A stretch of 5,732 nt of DNA from SAR116 cluster bacterium (GTDB taxonomy: Bacteria; Pseudomonadota; Alphaproteobacteria; Puniceispirillales; GCA-002684695), in the NCBI GenBank assembly GCA_002684695.1, contig NYVQ01000060.1:2349-8080 (forward strand), in the 5' to 3' direction. The notes below the pieces were generated by a model. The model made no database searches and was not told the origin of the DNA. It saw only the letters and a program-made list of their open reading frames with translations. The translations under genes and the position numbers were made by a program. Shown one piece after another: positions 5,325-5,732 of the stretch (the stretch's first letter is position 1; every line of letters starts with the position of its first letter).

Positions 5325-5732
5325 TTAACTATTTAAAAGAAAATCATTTATTGAAGATGCACAATCTCTTCCTTCCTTTATGGCCCAAACCACTAAAGAT
5401 TGGCCTCTTCGCGAGTCACCAGCAGAAAAAATTTTTCTTTTTGACGTTAAATAATTATTGGTATCTGCATTTATATTTCCTCTGGCATCCAAATCTAAGT
5501 CTAGGCTTTTAACTAAACCGTCATGATTAGTGTGAAGAAACCCCATAGCAAGCAAAATCAAATCAGCCTTAATTTCAAATTCTGAATTTTTAATCTCTGA
5601 CATATTGAGTTGGCCATCTGGATTTTTAATCCATTCAACGCCTATACCATTTAAACCAGTTACAATTCCATTTTCTCCAATAAAAGACTTGGAGAGAACA
5701 GACCATTCCCTTTCACAACCTTCTTCATGAGA
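5325..5732 (-). CDS. gltD: Glutamate synthase small subunit, C-terminal part (cut by window edge)
   Basis: The beta subunit of NADPH-dependent glutamate synthase passes electrons from NADPH through FAD to the large subunit, which makes glutamate from glutamine and 2-oxoglutarate. Only the last 135 residues are inside the window. The frame is open to the edge and begins SHEEGCEREWSVLSK, a conserved stretch, so the Met at base 5603 is internal. Visible motifs are ADLILLAMGF (partial residues 56-65), LDLDARGNINAD (79-90) and the FAD-contacting IFSAGDSRRGQSLVVWAIKEGRD (101-123), which is near-diagnostic for GltD. Full-length proteins have about 470-490 residues, with an iron-sulfur N-terminal domain that is not seen here. 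gltB would be expected upstream, beyond the right edge. Related GltD-like oxidoreductases (PreT, AegA) are less likely given this C-terminus. Confidence 0.93.
   Translation of the reverse strand, partial: SHEEGCEREWSVLSKSFIGENGIVTGLNGIGVEWIKNPDGQLNMSEIKNSEFEIKADLILLAMGFLHTNHDGLVKSLDLDLDARGNINADTNNYLTSKRKIFSAGDSRRGQSLVVWAIKEGRDCASSINDFLLNS

Noticed and set aside
5319..5333. 15-bp palindrome AATAGTTTAACTATT over the gltD stop, as a terminator
   Set aside because: The stem has only 7 AT-rich pairs around a single central base (fewer usable with a real loop), and no adjacent T run follows. Chance is likely.
5601..5603. ATG (- strand) as the start of a short 92-residue gene
   Set aside because: The same frame continues to the window edge with conserved GltD sequence (HEEGCEREWSVL), so it is the tail of a longer gene.
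1..5732. A new defence, mobile or biosynthetic system
   Set aside because: Every long frame is assigned to a known core or housekeeping family. No direct-repeat array, transposase, integrase, tRNA or nuclease-like gene was seen.

Overview
The window is AT-rich DNA (roughly one third G+C by eye), densely packed, with almost no spare intergenic space. It looks like a streamlined, probably marine, alphaproteobacterium. Two things point there: the gene order argH, small lipoprotein, lysA, then an MJ0042-type zinc-ribbon protein and a YdcF-like protein; and a glutathione-S-transferase-like protein of the type common in Alphaproteobacteria (ends HYKNLDF). SAR11-like or another AT-rich lineage is possible, but the exact clade cannot be fixed from the sequence alone.

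Left part (1-2529, + strand): the 3' four-fifths of argH (last step of arginine synthesis), a 41-residue lipoprotein resembling LptM that is too short for ordinary ORF calling, and a complete lysA (last step of lysine synthesis). The gaps are 3 nt and a 1-nt TAATG overlap, so this is one operon with likely translational coupling.

Middle part (2515-4050): an inner-membrane zinc-ribbon protein on the - strand overlaps the lysA tail by 15 bp. A short AT-rich divergent intergenic region follows (138 nt, with a strong inverted repeat), then a YdcF/DUF218 protein on the + strand. In many Alphaproteobacteria ftsE and ftsX lie between these two genes; here they are absent.

Right part (4063-5732, - strand): the 3' end of gltD (glutamate synthase small subunit), then a GNAT acetyltransferase and a GST-like protein, all on the same strand, with gaps of 68 and 15 nt. 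The GST is convergent with the YdcF gene, with 12 nt between them.

Three amino-acid biosynthesis genes (argH, lysA, gltD) plus envelope and housekeeping genes make this core chromosome. I saw no mobile element, CRISPR array, phage gene, tRNA or rRNA, and no clear new multi-gene system. The points most worth a second look are the degenerate LptM-like peptide, the missing ftsEX at a normally conserved junction, the inverted repeat in that junction, and a GST with an altered glutathione-binding motif.
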